DNA from: Faucicola sp048551375
Lineage (GTDB): Bacteria > Pseudomonadota > Gammaproteobacteria > Pseudomonadales > Moraxellaceae
Length of the DNA stretch: 64,000 nucleotides
Direction: 5' to 3'
NCBI RefSeq assembly: GCF_048551375.1
Contig: NZ_JBLYZJ010000005.1
Span: 119,549 to 183,548, forward strand
The position numbers and the translations under genes were made by a program. Positions 6,288 to 14,770 of the stretch are shown here, one piece after another. The notes under the pieces were generated by a model. That model had not been told where the DNA came from, ran no database searches, and was given only the letters and a program-made list of their open reading frames with translations. Numbering within the stretch: the first letter of the stretch is position 1; every line of letters begins with the position of its first letter.

Positions 6288-6821
6288 ATGAAAATCGCTT
6301 TTATTATTGGTAGTTTACGCAAAGAGTCGTTTAACCGCAAAGTCGCTGAACAGGTCAAAGCCATTGCCCCTGCCAGTTGGGAAATTGAGGAAGTTAAACT
6401 AGATGACTTGCCATTGTACAATCAAGATTTTGATGAGCAAACCATTGATAGCTACGAGCGTGTGAGAAAGCAAATAAAACAAGCCGATGCGGTGATTTTC
6501 TTTACTCCAGAGTATAATCGCAGTTTGCCTGCATGTGCCAAAAATGTGATTGATATTGCCACTCGTCCGTCAGGCAATAATCTGTGGGCGGGCAAAAAAG
6601 TGGCGATTAGCACGGCTTCAATGGGCGGTTGGGCTGGTAGTTTGTCGGCGGTTGATTTGCAAAAGATTTTGTTTATGTTGGGTAGTCAAGTCAGCACGAC
6701 CATGGCGAATTTTGCCAATGTGGGTCAGATTTTTGATGAGAAAGGCGAGATGAATGACCAAAAATCGAAACAGTTTTTGCAAAAATTCGTCAATGATTTT
6801 GATGCGATGTTGGCGAAATAA
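6288..6821 (+). CDS. NADPH-dependent FMN reductase family protein (quinone/chromate reductase type)
   Basis: A 177-residue flavodoxin-like protein. The phosphate-binding loop GSLRKESFNRK (residues 8-18) holds FMN, and PEYNRSLPACAKNVIDIATRP (about 70-92) is the conserved PEYN motif of the family. These cytosolic dimers reduce quinones, chromate or azo dyes with NAD(P)H through FMN; the physiological substrate cannot be told from sequence. ATG at 6288 with AAAGGAAAA upstream. It appears monocistronic and is followed by the disrupted gene at 6883. Confidence 0.85.
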   Translation: MKIAFIIGSLRKESFNRKVAEQVKAIAPASWEIEEVKLDDLPLYNQDFDEQTIDSYERVRKQIKQADAVIFFTPEYNRSLPACAKNVIDIATRPSGNNLWAGKKVAISTASMGGWAGSLSAVDLQKILFMLGSQVSTTMANFANVGQIFDEKGEMNDQKSKQFLQKFVNDFDAMLAK

Positions 6822-6882
6822 TTGCTTTTATGTTTGTGATGCCAACAATGCCACGATTTATTCAATATTAGGATGAAAATGA

Positions 6883-7514
6883 ATGTTAAATCAGTTGCAT
6901 TGGTCATTTGAACATAAGACATTGTTTATTAATGCGTTTCCAAAGCAATATCATCAAGATGTTGCTTTTGTTTATGAGCGATTAAATTTTGAGGCAGGTA
7001 ATAATCATTATATATACACTTATGACTTCAATATATATACACTTATGACTTCAATTATTTAGATGAAATATTCGAGCCACATACCCTATTTAGTCGTTGT
7101 TACGCTGAAGACATTATCGATTTCACCCAATTTAATCTCATACAACAAGTGATTGCTCATTGTATTTTTAGTCAGCATTATAATGGTTTCGTGCGTGAAA
7201 GGCATTTGAAGGCATTAGATAATTTTGATAACGGTTTTGACATTGCTATTCCCTTTATCATGGCTGAGGTTGGTAGTTATGTCTATGAAATTCAATCAGT
7301 TGCATTGGATATTTTGACAAATCATACTCAGCCAACCAAAGCCTTTATTCAGCGAAATAGGGCTTTTTGGAAAATTCAACAAAGCAGAGTAAGTGCGGTT
7401 TGGGGTGAGCATTATCGTGGCGTGCAACCTGTGCCAAAGCAATGGAAAACTTTTCACGATTATCCTATTCGTAATAAACTTGTGAAAATGAATCGCTTAT
7501 TAATCGAACATTGA
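6883..7514 (+). pseudogene. Unknown protein gene split by a 23-bp tandem duplication
   Basis: The ATG at 6883 opens a frame (MLNQLHWSFEHKTLFINAFP...) that stops at a TAG near 7060. A second frame, usable from 7149 as 121 codons, ends at 7514. The frames meet at two identical adjacent 23-bp copies (7009-7031 and 7032-7054). Removing one copy restores a single 202-codon frame reading NNHYIYTYDFNYLDEIFEP across the join and on to the TAA at 7514. The protein is rich in His, Tyr and Phe with no membrane segment, and I do not recognise a family. It is either a recent loss-of-function mutation or a switchable gene. Confidence 0.75.
7009..7054 (+). repeat. Two perfect 23-bp direct repeats causing a frameshift
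   Basis: The 23-base unit (tatatatacacttat, then gacttcaa) occurs twice with no spacer. 23 is not a multiple of three, so the second copy shifts the frame of the surrounding gene. Confidence 0.95.
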
Positions 7515-7532
7515 TTTTAACGCCAGATTAAA

Positions 7533-7561
7533 TTCATAAAACATTAACAATCCGCTATAAT
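7533..7561 (+). promoter_or_regulatory. Candidate sigma-70 promoter upstream of gltX
   Basis: TTCATA (7533-7538), 17-base spacer, perfect TATAAT (7556-7561). It would give a leader of about 160 bases before gltX. That leader contains the inverted repeat at 7633-7671. Confidence 0.55.
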
Positions 7562-7632
7562 ATCCCCAACTTTTGCATTTTATCCTACTTATTTTTAACA
7601 TAAGTAATCGAGCGATTTTAATAATCTGAAAA

Positions 7633-7671
7633 TCCGTGGGTTACGCTATCGCTAACCCACGCTACAAGATT
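7633..7671. repeat. Short palindromic repeat (GTGGGTTAGCG / CGCTAACCCAC family)
   Basis: CGTGGGTTACGC and GCTAACCCACG face each other around a few bases and are followed by CTACAAG. A relative lies at 58214-58245 and a degenerate one near 42144-42188. Part of the dispersed short-palindrome population of this chromosome. Confidence 0.65.
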
Positions 7672-7730
7672 TAAGATAAATAATATTGCTTGGTGACTTA
7701 TCCTTTATTTTTAGTCTAACTGAGAAAACC

Positions 7731-9251
7731 ATGACCACACCTACCACATCCCAAAAAGTCCGCACCCGCATTGCCCCCTCACCCACAGGCTTTCCCCACG
7801 TTGGTACAGCCTACATCGCCCTGTTTAACCTCGCCTTTGCCAAAGCCCACGGCGGTGAATTTATCCTGCGTATCGAAGACACCGACCAAACTCGCTCAAC
7901 CGCCCAATCCGAAAAGATGATTTTGGACGCATTGCGTTGGGTCGGCTTGGAGTGGTCAGAAGGCCCAGACGTTGGTGGCAAACACGCCCCTTACCGCCAA
8001 AGCGAACGTATGTCGATTTATAAAGATTACGCCTATCAATTGATGGACGCAGGTCATGCGTTTCGCTGTTTTGCCACGCCTGAAGAGCTTGACCAAATGC
8101 GTGCCGAGCAAATGGCAAAGGGCGAAACCCCACGCTATGACGGACGTTGGGCGAATGTCAGCCGTGAAGAATCCGATAAACTTGCCGAAGAAGGCAAGCC
8201 ATTCGTGATTCGGATGCGTGTGCCAAATGAGGGCGTGTGCGTGATTGACGATATGCTCCGTGGGCAAATCGAAATCCCTTATGCTCAAGTGGATATGCAG
8301 GTGCTTCTCAAAACCGATGGCTTGCCGACCTATCACCTTGCCAACGTGGTCGATGACCATTTGATGGAAATTACCCATGTCATTCGTGGCGAAGAGTGGA
8401 TTAACTCAGCCCCAAAACATCAGCTTCTTTATAAATACTTTGGCTGGCAAATGCCTGTTCTTTGCCATATGCCACTTTTGCGTAACCCAGACAAATCAAA
8501 ATTGTCAAAACGCAAAAACCCCACTTCAATCACCTATTACCGTGATGCAGGTGTGTTGCCAGAGGCGTTGCTCAACTACTTGGGGCGTATGGGTTATTCC
8601 ATGCCAAATGAAGCAGAAAAATTCACCTTAGATGAGATGATTGCCAGTTTTGACATCAAGCGTGTGTCATTGGGCGGCCCGATTTTTGATGTGGAAAAAC
8701 TCACATGGCTCAATGGTGAATGGCTTCGTTCGTTGACTGCCGAAGACCTCAAAGCCAAAATCCTCGACTGGGCGAATGACAGCGACAAACTCACTGCCAT
8801 TGCCAAGGCGATTCAGCCACGTATCAATCTCTTGTCTGATGTGGTGAATTGGTCAGGGTTTTATTTCCAAAACTTGCCAAATATTAGCGAGGCGGATTTT
8901 GAGCATAAAGTGCTTTCGACTGAGCAAACGGTGGAGATTTTGCAGTTCGCCCAATGGCAACTTGAAATCATGCCTGCATGGACAGAGGAAAATATCCAAG
9001 CGGTGTTGTCAGGGTTGGCAGGGGAAATGGGGATTAAATTGCGTGACTTTATGTCGCCGTTCTTTATCGCCATTGCTGGGTCAAAATCAAGCACGCCTGT
9101 GATGAATTCGATGTATTTGATTGGGGCGGATATGACCTTACAACGCTTACGCCATGCCATTGAAGTGTTGGGCGGTGTGAGTAAAAAGAAAATGAAAGAG
9201 TTGGAAAAACGTAATGCCAGTTTTGCGGATTTTTTAGCACCGAGTGCCTAA
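7731..9251 (+). CDS. gltX: Glutamyl-tRNA synthetase
   Basis: The frame is open from 7686, but the ATG at 7731 (MTTPTTSQKVRTRIAPSPTG) gives the expected N-terminus and 506 residues, normal for class Ic GluRS. The HIGH-type motif is PSPTGFPHVGTAY (about residues 16-28) and the KMSKS-type motif is KLSKRKNP (about 255-262). The enzyme charges tRNA-Glu with glutamate using ATP in the cytosol. Its cognate tRNA-Glu gene lies 2.5 kb upstream on the other strand. A short DUF1653 gene follows 15 bases downstream and is probably cotranscribed. Confidence 0.97.
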   Translation: MTTPTTSQKVRTRIAPSPTGFPHVGTAYIALFNLAFAKAHGGEFILRIEDTDQTRSTAQSEKMILDALRWVGLEWSEGPDVGGKHAPYRQSERMSIYKDYAYQLMDAGHAFRCFATPEELDQMRAEQMAKGETPRYDGRWANVSREESDKLAEEGKPFVIRMRVPNEGVCVIDDMLRGQIEIPYAQVDMQVLLKTDGLPTYHLANVVDDHLMEITHVIRGEEWINSAPKHQLLYKYFGWQMPVLCHMPLLRNPDKSKLSKRKNPTSITYYRDAGVLPEALLNYLGRMGYSMPNEAEKFTLDEMIASFDIKRVSLGGPIFDVEKLTWLNGEWLRSLTAEDLKAKILDWANDSDKLTAIAKAIQPRINLLSDVVNWSGFYFQNLPNISEADFEHKVLSTEQTVEILQFAQWQLEIMPAWTEENIQAVLSGLAGEMGIKLRDFMSPFFIAIAGSKSSTPVMNSMYLIGADMTLQRLRHAIEVLGGVSKKKMKELEKRNASFADFLAPSA

Positions 9252-9266
9252 TATAGGTAACAGGCT

Positions 9267-9485
9267 ATGATACAACTGGGCATTTATCAGCATTATAAAG
9301 GCAATTTCTACCAAGTGTTGCACCTTGCCACCCATAGCGAAACCGAAGAGCCGATGGTAGTGTATCGCACCTTATACGGTAGCTATGATGTGTGGGTCAG
9401 ACCGCTTGCCATGTTTGAAGAAATGGTTGAGGTCGATGGGCAATGCTTGCCAAGATTTGCCCTTATTCAAGCTGTGAGTAGTTAA
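9267..9485 (+). CDS. DUF1653 domain protein
   Basis: A 72-residue protein that is one complete DUF1653 domain. It starts GIYQHYKGNFYQVLHLATHSETEEPMVVY and has the conserved YGSYDVWVRPLAMFEEMV. The family is small, beta-rich and of unknown biochemical function, often found alone or near translation and repair genes. The ATG at 9267 is 15 bases after gltX. The transcript probably ends at the hairpin at 9583-9617. Confidence 0.85.
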   Translation: MIQLGIYQHYKGNFYQVLHLATHSETEEPMVVYRTLYGSYDVWVRPLAMFEEMVEVDGQCLPRFALIQAVSS

Positions 9486-9488
9486 ACA

Positions 9489-9562
9489 AACTGTAGGGGC
9501 GTAATGCTTACGCCCTTTATTTGCAATCACTCAATTGGGCGTATTCAATACACCCCTACAAT
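9489..9562. repeat. Palindromic repeat (TGTAGGGGCGTA family)
   Basis: The ends TGTAGGGGCGTA and TACACCCCTACA are inverted; inside are two GGGCGTA-type half sites. Shorter relatives occur at 33320-33346, 42207-42235, 43561-43587 and 56077-56103, all between genes. Confidence 0.75.
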
Positions 9563-9582
9563 ATCTGTTGTATTATGCAACA

Positions 9583-9617
9583 CAAAAAACCCCAAATTTT
9601 TGATTTGGGGGTTTTTG
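9583..9617. terminator. Bidirectional rho-independent terminator between gltX-DUF1653 and rplS
   Basis: AAAAAACCCCAAAT and ATTTGGGGGTTTTT form a GC-core stem around a short T/A loop, with A-run and T-run on either side. It serves the rightward gltX transcript and the leftward ribosomal operon, whose genes converge here. Confidence 0.85.
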
Positions 9618-9702
9618 TCTTTTTTGGTGTGGTGATAATCGATTTTTTAATCCATTACCACCCTGTAGGCGATGTCGTAAAACTATCTTACAAAGTTTCG
9701 GC

Positions 9703-10077
9703 TTATGCCTCGTCTTTGCGAGCTGATAATTTTTCACGGATACGAGCTGATTTACCAGAACGGTCACGTAGGTAGTAAAGTTTGGCACGGCGGACTGCAC
9801 CACGGCGTTTCACTTCGATGCTAGCAATCAAAGGTGAGTGGGTTTGGAATGCACGTTCAACACCAACACCGCTTGAGATTTTACGCACGGTGAAAGCTGA
9901 GTTTAAGCCACGGTTACGTTTGGCAATGACCACGCCTTCGTATGCCTGTAGACGCTCACGGTCACCTTCACGTACTTTTACTTGTACCACAACGGTATCA
10001 CCAGGGGCAAAGTTTGGCACGTCTTGTTTAAGTTGAGCGTTTTCGATATCTTGAATTAAAGGATGTTTGTTACTCAT
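9703..10077 (-). CDS. rplS: 50S ribosomal protein L19
   Basis: 124 residues from the ATG at 10077 (MSNKHPLIQDIENAQLK), with GGAGT about 8 bases upstream; an earlier in-frame start at 10092 lacks this spacing. Typical L19 features are FAPGDTVVVQVKVREGDRERLQAYEGVVIAKRN and the basic RRGAVRRAKLYYLRDRSGK near the C-terminus. L19 sits at the 30S-50S interface. It is the last gene of rpsP-rimM-trmD-rplS, separated from trmD by 179 bases, a longer gap than usual that may hold its own promoter or a processing site. Confidence 0.97.
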   Translation of the reverse strand: MSNKHPLIQDIENAQLKQDVPNFAPGDTVVVQVKVREGDRERLQAYEGVVIAKRNRGLNSAFTVRKISSGVGVERAFQTHSPLIASIEVKRRGAVRRAKLYYLRDRSGKSARIREKLSARKDEA

Positions 10078-10256
10078 GAGATAACTCCTCATCGGGGACA
10101 GAGGCTATCGGCTGTTTGTTGTGTCAAATCATGCCAAAATCGCATACTTCCCATTAATAAATGTACCCAAAAAGGTACGAATCTGTTAATCCGTCAAGTG
10201 GATAAATCTATTTGGCTAGCTAATTTTTAACATCTTTAACAAATTAGAAAAATAAA

Positions 10257-11009
10257 TTAAAAATTTGCTTCTTTTAGCCATTTTAACTGCTGTTTAGTTG
10301 GGCTAAAGGCCTGCCACATATCGGGTCTGCGAGCTTGGGTACGCTTGGCTTGTTGGACAAATCGCCACTTGGCAATATTGGCATGATGTCCTGTCAATAA
10401 CACGTCAGGCACTGCCATACCGCCAAAGTCTAACGGCTTGGTGTATTGCGGATAATCCAGCAACCCATCGACAAATGAGTCTTGCTGTGCGGATAACTCA
10501 TCGCCCATCACATTGGGCAAGCGTCTTATCACGCTATCCATCAATACCATCGCAGGTAATTCGCCACCTGTCAGCACATAGTCACCAATCGAACACTCGA
10601 TATCGACATATTGCTCAATCAATCGCTCATCAATGCCTTCATAACGTCCGCATAACAGAATCAATCCGTCATATTGACCAAAATTCAGCACGCCTGCTTC
10701 ATCCAACGTCTTACCTTGGGGCGATAAATACACCACAGGGCAAGTGTTTGGCGTGACCACAATGCCACGCTCTTGGGCTTGGGCTTTGGCGTGGTCAATG
10801 GCTCTTGCCAGTGGCGTTGCCATCATCACCATGCCTGCACCGCCCCCAAACGGACGTTCATCAATTCGCCGATAGTTATCTGTGGTAAAATCACGAGGAT
10901 TTATCAGCAACACTTCGGCTTGCTCACGCTGAATCGCACGAGCGGTAATGCCATACTGCGTCAAACTTGCGAACATCTCAGGCAAAATGCTGATAACCGC
11001 AAAAAACAT
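10257..11009 (-). CDS. trmD: tRNA (guanine-37-N1)-methyltransferase
   Basis: 250 residues, the usual TrmD size. TrmD uses S-adenosylmethionine to make m1G37 in tRNAs with G at 36, preventing +1 frameshifting. Recognisable parts are DERPFGGGAGMVM (about 51-63), LLCGRYEGIDERLIE with the cofactor-binding trefoil knot, SIGDYVLTGGELPAMVLMD, and the C-terminal DVLLTGHHANIAKWR. Its ATG shares one base with the TGA of rimM (TGATG), so translation is coupled. Confidence 0.97.
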   Translation of the reverse strand: MFFAVISILPEMFASLTQYGITARAIQREQAEVLLINPRDFTTDNYRRIDERPFGGGAGMVMMATPLARAIDHAKAQAQERGIVVTPNTCPVVYLSPQGKTLDEAGVLNFGQYDGLILLCGRYEGIDERLIEQYVDIECSIGDYVLTGGELPAMVLMDSVIRRLPNVMGDELSAQQDSFVDGLLDYPQYTKPLDFGGMAVPDVLLTGHHANIAKWRFVQQAKRTQARRPDMWQAFSPTKQQLKWLKEANF

Positions 11010-11542
11010 CAGTAATCACGTCCCCAATCCACCACAAGGGTTTTATTGGCTAAATCGACCGATACAATGGTTTGTTTATGCCAAGGAATCAAACGTTCTT
11101 CAGCGTCCACACTCTCAGCGGTGGGTTCGACCACCATGATGGCGTGTGCGCCAGTTTCAAATAACTCTTTGACACGACCTAGACTTACGTTATCAGGTTC
11201 ACTGATGACCGTCAGTCCAACCAAATCTGCCCAATAATATTCGTCTTCGGCAAGTGCTTGCAGACCGTCTTTGTCCGACCAAATGCTGACATTGTACATG
11301 GTTTCAGCCATGGTGCGGTCAGGGACTTCATTGAGCTGTACCACATAACCTTTGCCTTGGGGTCGCCAGTTTTTTACCGTGAGGGTTTTTTGACCCATAG
11401 CGGTGTTGATGACCCAAGGTTTCATACTAAAAATGGCTTCACGGTCTTCAGTATCGCTAAAAATCCACAGCCAACCCTGTATGCCGTAAGGCTTTTTCAG
11501 CGTTGCGACTTTAACGAGATTGTCTGATGGAATGCTTGCCAT
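11009..11542 (-). CDS. rimM: Ribosome maturation factor RimM
   Basis: 177 residues. An N-terminal RimM domain (VKVATLKKPYGIQGWLWIFSDTE) is followed by a PRC-barrel (EYYWADLVGLTV...GRVKELFETGAHAIMVV) and the C-terminal IPWHKQTIVSVDLANKTLVVDWGRDY. RimM binds S19 and assists maturation of the 30S head. Second gene of the operon, 37 bases after rpsP, ending in a one-base overlap with trmD. Confidence 0.96.
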   Translation of the reverse strand: MASIPSDNLVKVATLKKPYGIQGWLWIFSDTEDREAIFSMKPWVINTAMGQKTLTVKNWRPQGKGYVVQLNEVPDRTMAETMYNVSIWSDKDGLQALAEDEYYWADLVGLTVISEPDNVSLGRVKELFETGAHAIMVVEPTAESVDAEERLIPWHKQTIVSVDLANKTLVVDWGRDY

Positions 11543-11579
11543 GACTATTGACCTATCAAGTTTAGTATTGACCTAAAAA

Positions 11580-11837
11580 TTAGGCAGAGGCTTGTTGTTT
11601 GGTGTAGTTTTTGAACAAGAAAGCCACACGGTCAGAAGGTTGTGCACCTTTGCCAATCCATGCTTGGTAAGCGTCAGTGTCAATGCGTACAGGTACTTCT
11701 TGACCTTTGGCTAGTGGGTTAAAGAACCCGATGTTTTCGATGTAACGACCATCACGTGGATTACGTGAGTCGGTTACCACGATTTGATAAAATGGGCGTT
11801 TTTTTGCGCCGCCACGTTGTAAACGGATAACTACCAT
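11580..11837 (-). CDS. rpsP: 30S ribosomal protein S16
   Basis: 85 residues, typical S16 length. The sequence begins MVVIRLQRGGAKKRPFYQIVVTDSRNPRDGRYIENIGFFNP, the conserved S16 signature. First gene of the rpsP-rimM-trmD-rplS operon. The 160 bases upstream contain no gene and should carry the promoter. Confidence 0.97.
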   Translation of the reverse strand: MVVIRLQRGGAKKRPFYQIVVTDSRNPRDGRYIENIGFFNPLAKGQEVPVRIDTDAYQAWIGKGAQPSDRVAFLFKNYTKQQASA

Positions 11838-11998
11838 ACTATTCTCTCTATGACTTTAAAATCAGTGGTTAGAGCCTAATTGACCTAAACCCATACGCTG
11901 TGTATTGATTAGGTACACCAAAAAGGGCAACATTTTAACATATTTTTAGCAAAAAGCCTAGATTTTTCTGTTGGATTTGTATATGTCAAAATGGTGGA

Positions 11999-12253
11999 TT
12001 ATTTCACCGCTTTCCCCAAGGTTTTGGCTTTTTCGCTGATACCATTGGCTTGTTGTTCGGCAGTGATTTCGGCACATTTATTGGGGTCATTGCCACAAAA
12101 TTGGCAATATTCATCGCCCATCAGATTGGCAACGCCACCGCAAGAGCCTTTTAGCGGTTGTTTTTTAAAAATATAACCCAATCCCAAAAAAACAAAAAAC
12201 AGCACAAACACGGTAAAGGTCACAAGAAAGATGGGTAAAAATTGCTGAAGCAT
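11999..12253 (-). CDS. nqrM: Na+-NQR maturation protein NqrM
   Basis: 84 residues: one N-terminal membrane helix (FLPIFLVTFTVFVLFFVFLGLGYIF), then a Cys-rich segment GSCGGVANLMGDEYCQFCGNDPNKC with four cysteines. This is the NqrM (DUF539) pattern. NqrM is required to assemble the Cys-liganded iron centre between NqrD and NqrE in the sodium-pumping NADH:quinone oxidoreductase. It lies 22 bases downstream of apbE at the end of the nqr operon, the standard neighbourhood. Confidence 0.93.
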   Translation of the reverse strand: MLQQFLPIFLVTFTVFVLFFVFLGLGYIFKKQPLKGSCGGVANLMGDEYCQFCGNDPNKCAEITAEQQANGISEKAKTLGKAVK

Positions 12254-12275
12254 GGTGATTCTCTATTGCAGGGCG

Positions 12276-13373
12276 TTAAGGTTTGGCATTGTTGGCTCGT
12301 AATGCCTTCATCGCTGGGGTTTCTACCACGTCCCAATCCTCAAGGCGATGGCTGTCTTGGGTGGCTGTGTTGGGTTTATGCACCACAAATAGCACTGCCA
12401 AATTTTGACTGGTCGCAAGTTGCAATGCCTTGTCATACGGCATGGCGGTGAGAGCGGTTGCCCATGCGTCTGCCAATGAGGTGGTATCATGTGCCACGGT
12501 GACAGAGGGAGCTCCTCCCACAATGGGCTTACCTGTGGTAGGGTCGATGGTGTGGCTGATTCGCTCATTGCCATATACCAATGAATTGCGGTAATTGCCT
12601 GAGGTGGCGATGTTCAGTTTGGCATTGGTGGGTTGGGCGATGATGGCGATATTTTGGCGGTCAGTGACCGTACTATTCAGCACTGGGGCATCAATGCCCA
12701 ACTGCCAGCCCTGCCCTTGTGGATTTTTGCCTTGGGTGGCGACTTCACCGCCAATTTCCACCATATAATCATTGATTTTATAGTCATTTTTTAGCACATT
12801 GGCAATCACATCGACCCCATAGCCTTTGGCGACTGCCGAAAAGTCCAACGCCACACCTTGTTTGGTTTTTTGGATGGTTTGGTCTTTGACAATCACATTA
12901 TCAAAGCCCAACAACCCTTTGGCTTGCTCAATCTCGGCTTGGCTCGGTGGGGCGTTAAGACGTTCCACGGTCATTTTACCACCAAAGCCCCATAGCTTGA
13001 CCAAGGGCAATACCGTTGGGTCAAATGCTCCTTTTGAGGCTTGATAAACTTGTTTGGAATCTGCCATGACTTGAACAAAATCTGGGTCGATGTTGATAAC
13101 TTCGCCCACGTTGGCACGGTTAAACTGCATGATGGTACTGGTATCATCATAAGTTGACATACTTTTATTGATGGCGACCAGTCGGGCATCAATGCGTTGT
13201 TGAATTTGGGCGGTGTCCGCTCCCTTGGGCAGGGCAAAGCTAATGTGATAGCTTGTCCCCATGGTTTTGCCTTCGATTTTGCCATAGTTAGGCGGTTGCT
13301 GACACGCTGTAAGGGCAAGGCAAAAGGTGGCAAAGGTCAGTGATTGAAGCGGAAATGAGAAATAGTGTCGCAT
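12276..13373 (-). CDS. apbE: FAD:protein FMN transferase (ApbE), lipoprotein
   Basis: 365 residues with a lipoprotein signal (SLTFATFCLALTACQQPP, lipobox LTAC, Cys at about 24), so it is anchored on the periplasmic face. ApbE transfers FMN from FAD to a threonine in flavin-carrier proteins, here NqrB and NqrC, whose target motifs are visible in this window. Family motifs include GKTMGTSYHI near 37, VALDFSAVAKGYGVDVIANVL near 190 and the C-terminal ISHTIDPTTGKPI and SLADAWATALTAM. It lies downstream of nqrF, separated by a palindromic repeat at 13413-13489, and is followed by nqrM. Confidence 0.95.
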   Translation of the reverse strand: MRHYFSFPLQSLTFATFCLALTACQQPPNYGKIEGKTMGTSYHISFALPKGADTAQIQQRIDARLVAINKSMSTYDDTSTIMQFNRANVGEVINIDPDFVQVMADSKQVYQASKGAFDPTVLPLVKLWGFGGKMTVERLNAPPSQAEIEQAKGLLGFDNVIVKDQTIQKTKQGVALDFSAVAKGYGVDVIANVLKNDYKINDYMVEIGGEVATQGKNPQGQGWQLGIDAPVLNSTVTDRQNIAIIAQPTNAKLNIATSGNYRNSLVYGNERISHTIDPTTGKPIVGGAPSVTVAHDTTSLADAWATALTAMPYDKALQLATSQNLAVLFVVHKPNTATQDSHRLEDWDVVETPAMKALRANNAKP

Positions 13374-13412
13374 GAGATACCGTGATTATACTTTATGAGG
13401 GCTTACGTCAAA

Positions 13413-13489
13413 GTAGGTTGGGTGGAGGCATGACACCCAACACACATGATTGATAACGTTGGGTTTCGCACGCTCAACCCAACCTACAA
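13413..13489. repeat. Palindromic repeat (GTAGGTTGGGT family) between nqrF and apbE
   Basis: The ends GTAGGTTGGGTGGA and CTCAACCCAACCTAC are inverted, and an inner pair TGACACCCAACA / GTTGGGTTTCGCA continues the palindrome. The same element is at 28985-29062, 49152-49234 and 58334-58410, with a short version at 50870-50913. As RNA it forms a strong hairpin inside the nqr transcript. Confidence 0.85.
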
Positions 13490-13524
13490 GCTATGAAAAT
13501 GCGTAAAAACGGTCATGTTTTAGA

Positions 13525-14760
13525 TTAACCACCAAAATTGTCGAGCATGATGTTTTCATCTTCGACACCCAAACTTTTGAGCATTTTGATGACGGCATCA
13601 TTCATAACAGGTGGCCCACACATATAAAATTCACAATCTTCTGGGGCTGGATGGTCTTTTAGGTATTCTTCGTATAAGACGTTATGAATAAAGCCTGTAT
13701 AGCCGTCCCAGTTGTCCTCTGGCATGGGGTCAGAGAGGGCAACGTGCCATTCAAAATTGTCAAACTCTTCTTGCAAACGGTCATAATCTTCGACATAAAA
13801 CATTTCACGTTTGCTTCTTGCACCGTACCAAAAGCTGATTTTACGGTCAGCGTTAAGGCGTTTTAATTGGTCAAAAATATGCGAACGCATAGGGGCCATC
13901 CCTGCACCACCACCAATGAAAATCATTTCATTGTGGGTATCTTTGGCAAAAAATTCGCCATATGGCCCTGAAACGGTGACTTTATCGCCCTCTTTGAGGC
14001 TAAACACCCAAGACGACATTTTACCAGGCGGAATGCCCTCGCCCCCTCTGGGTGGTGGACTGGCAATCCGAATATTAAATTTAATCAGCCCTTTTTCGTC
14101 TGGGTAGTTTGCCATTGAATAGGCTCGCACCACAGGCTCATCGACTTTGGATACGTGTTGCCATAGGTTAAATTTATCCCAGTCTTCATGGTATTCTTTG
14201 TCAATGATAAAGTCTTTGTAATGCACTTCATGCGGTGGGGCTTCAAGCTGTACATAACCACCTGCACGGAAGTTGACCTCTTCACCTTCTGGGATTTTGA
14301 GTACCAATTCTTTGATAAAGGTGGCGACATTATCGTTTGAGATGACTTCGCATTCCCATTTTTTGACATCAAAAAATTCTGGGTCGATTTCGATTGCCAT
14401 GTCTTGTTTGACAGCGACTTGACAGGCAAGACGCATATGGTCACGGATTTCGCCTTGGCTAAAATGCCCTTCTTCGGTAGGCAGAATGTCGCCACCACCC
14501 GATAGCACTTTACAACGGCATTGACCACACGTGCCACCACCGCCACAGGCTGAGGATAAAAAGATACCTTCACTGGCAAGGGTTTGTAATAATTTGCCCC
14601 CTGCTTCGACTTCGACTTTATTATCTGGGTTATCGTTGATGGTGATGGCGACTTTGCCTGTATTGACCAAGCGTCCTCGTGCCAATAAAATTACCGCCAC
14701 CAAGCCCATAATAATGACGGTAAACATGGCAACGCCACCAAATACTGTTCCAAATTGCAT
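13525..14760 (-). CDS. nqrF: Na+-NQR subunit F, NADH-oxidising flavoprotein
   Basis: 411 residues. An N-terminal membrane anchor (VAMFTVIIMGLVAVILLA) is followed by a plant-type [2Fe-2S] domain with Cys72, Cys78, Cys81 and Cys113 (SACGGGGTCGQCRCKV), then a ferredoxin-reductase module with RAYSMANYP for FAD and MIFIGGGAGMAPMRSHIFDQL for NADH, ending in the aromatic/Gly tail LDNFGG. NqrF oxidises NADH in the cytosol and feeds electrons into the sodium pump. Last nqr structural gene, 10 bases after nqrE. Confidence 0.97.
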   Translation of the reverse strand: MQFGTVFGGVAMFTVIIMGLVAVILLARGRLVNTGKVAITINDNPDNKVEVEAGGKLLQTLASEGIFLSSACGGGGTCGQCRCKVLSGGGDILPTEEGHFSQGEIRDHMRLACQVAVKQDMAIEIDPEFFDVKKWECEVISNDNVATFIKELVLKIPEGEEVNFRAGGYVQLEAPPHEVHYKDFIIDKEYHEDWDKFNLWQHVSKVDEPVVRAYSMANYPDEKGLIKFNIRIASPPPRGGEGIPPGKMSSWVFSLKEGDKVTVSGPYGEFFAKDTHNEMIFIGGGAGMAPMRSHIFDQLKRLNADRKISFWYGARSKREMFYVEDYDRLQEEFDNFEWHVALSDPMPEDNWDGYTGFIHNVLYEEYLKDHPAPEDCEFYMCGPPVMNDAVIKMLKSLGVEDENIMLDNFGG

Positions 14761-14770
14761 AGCGTGTTCC

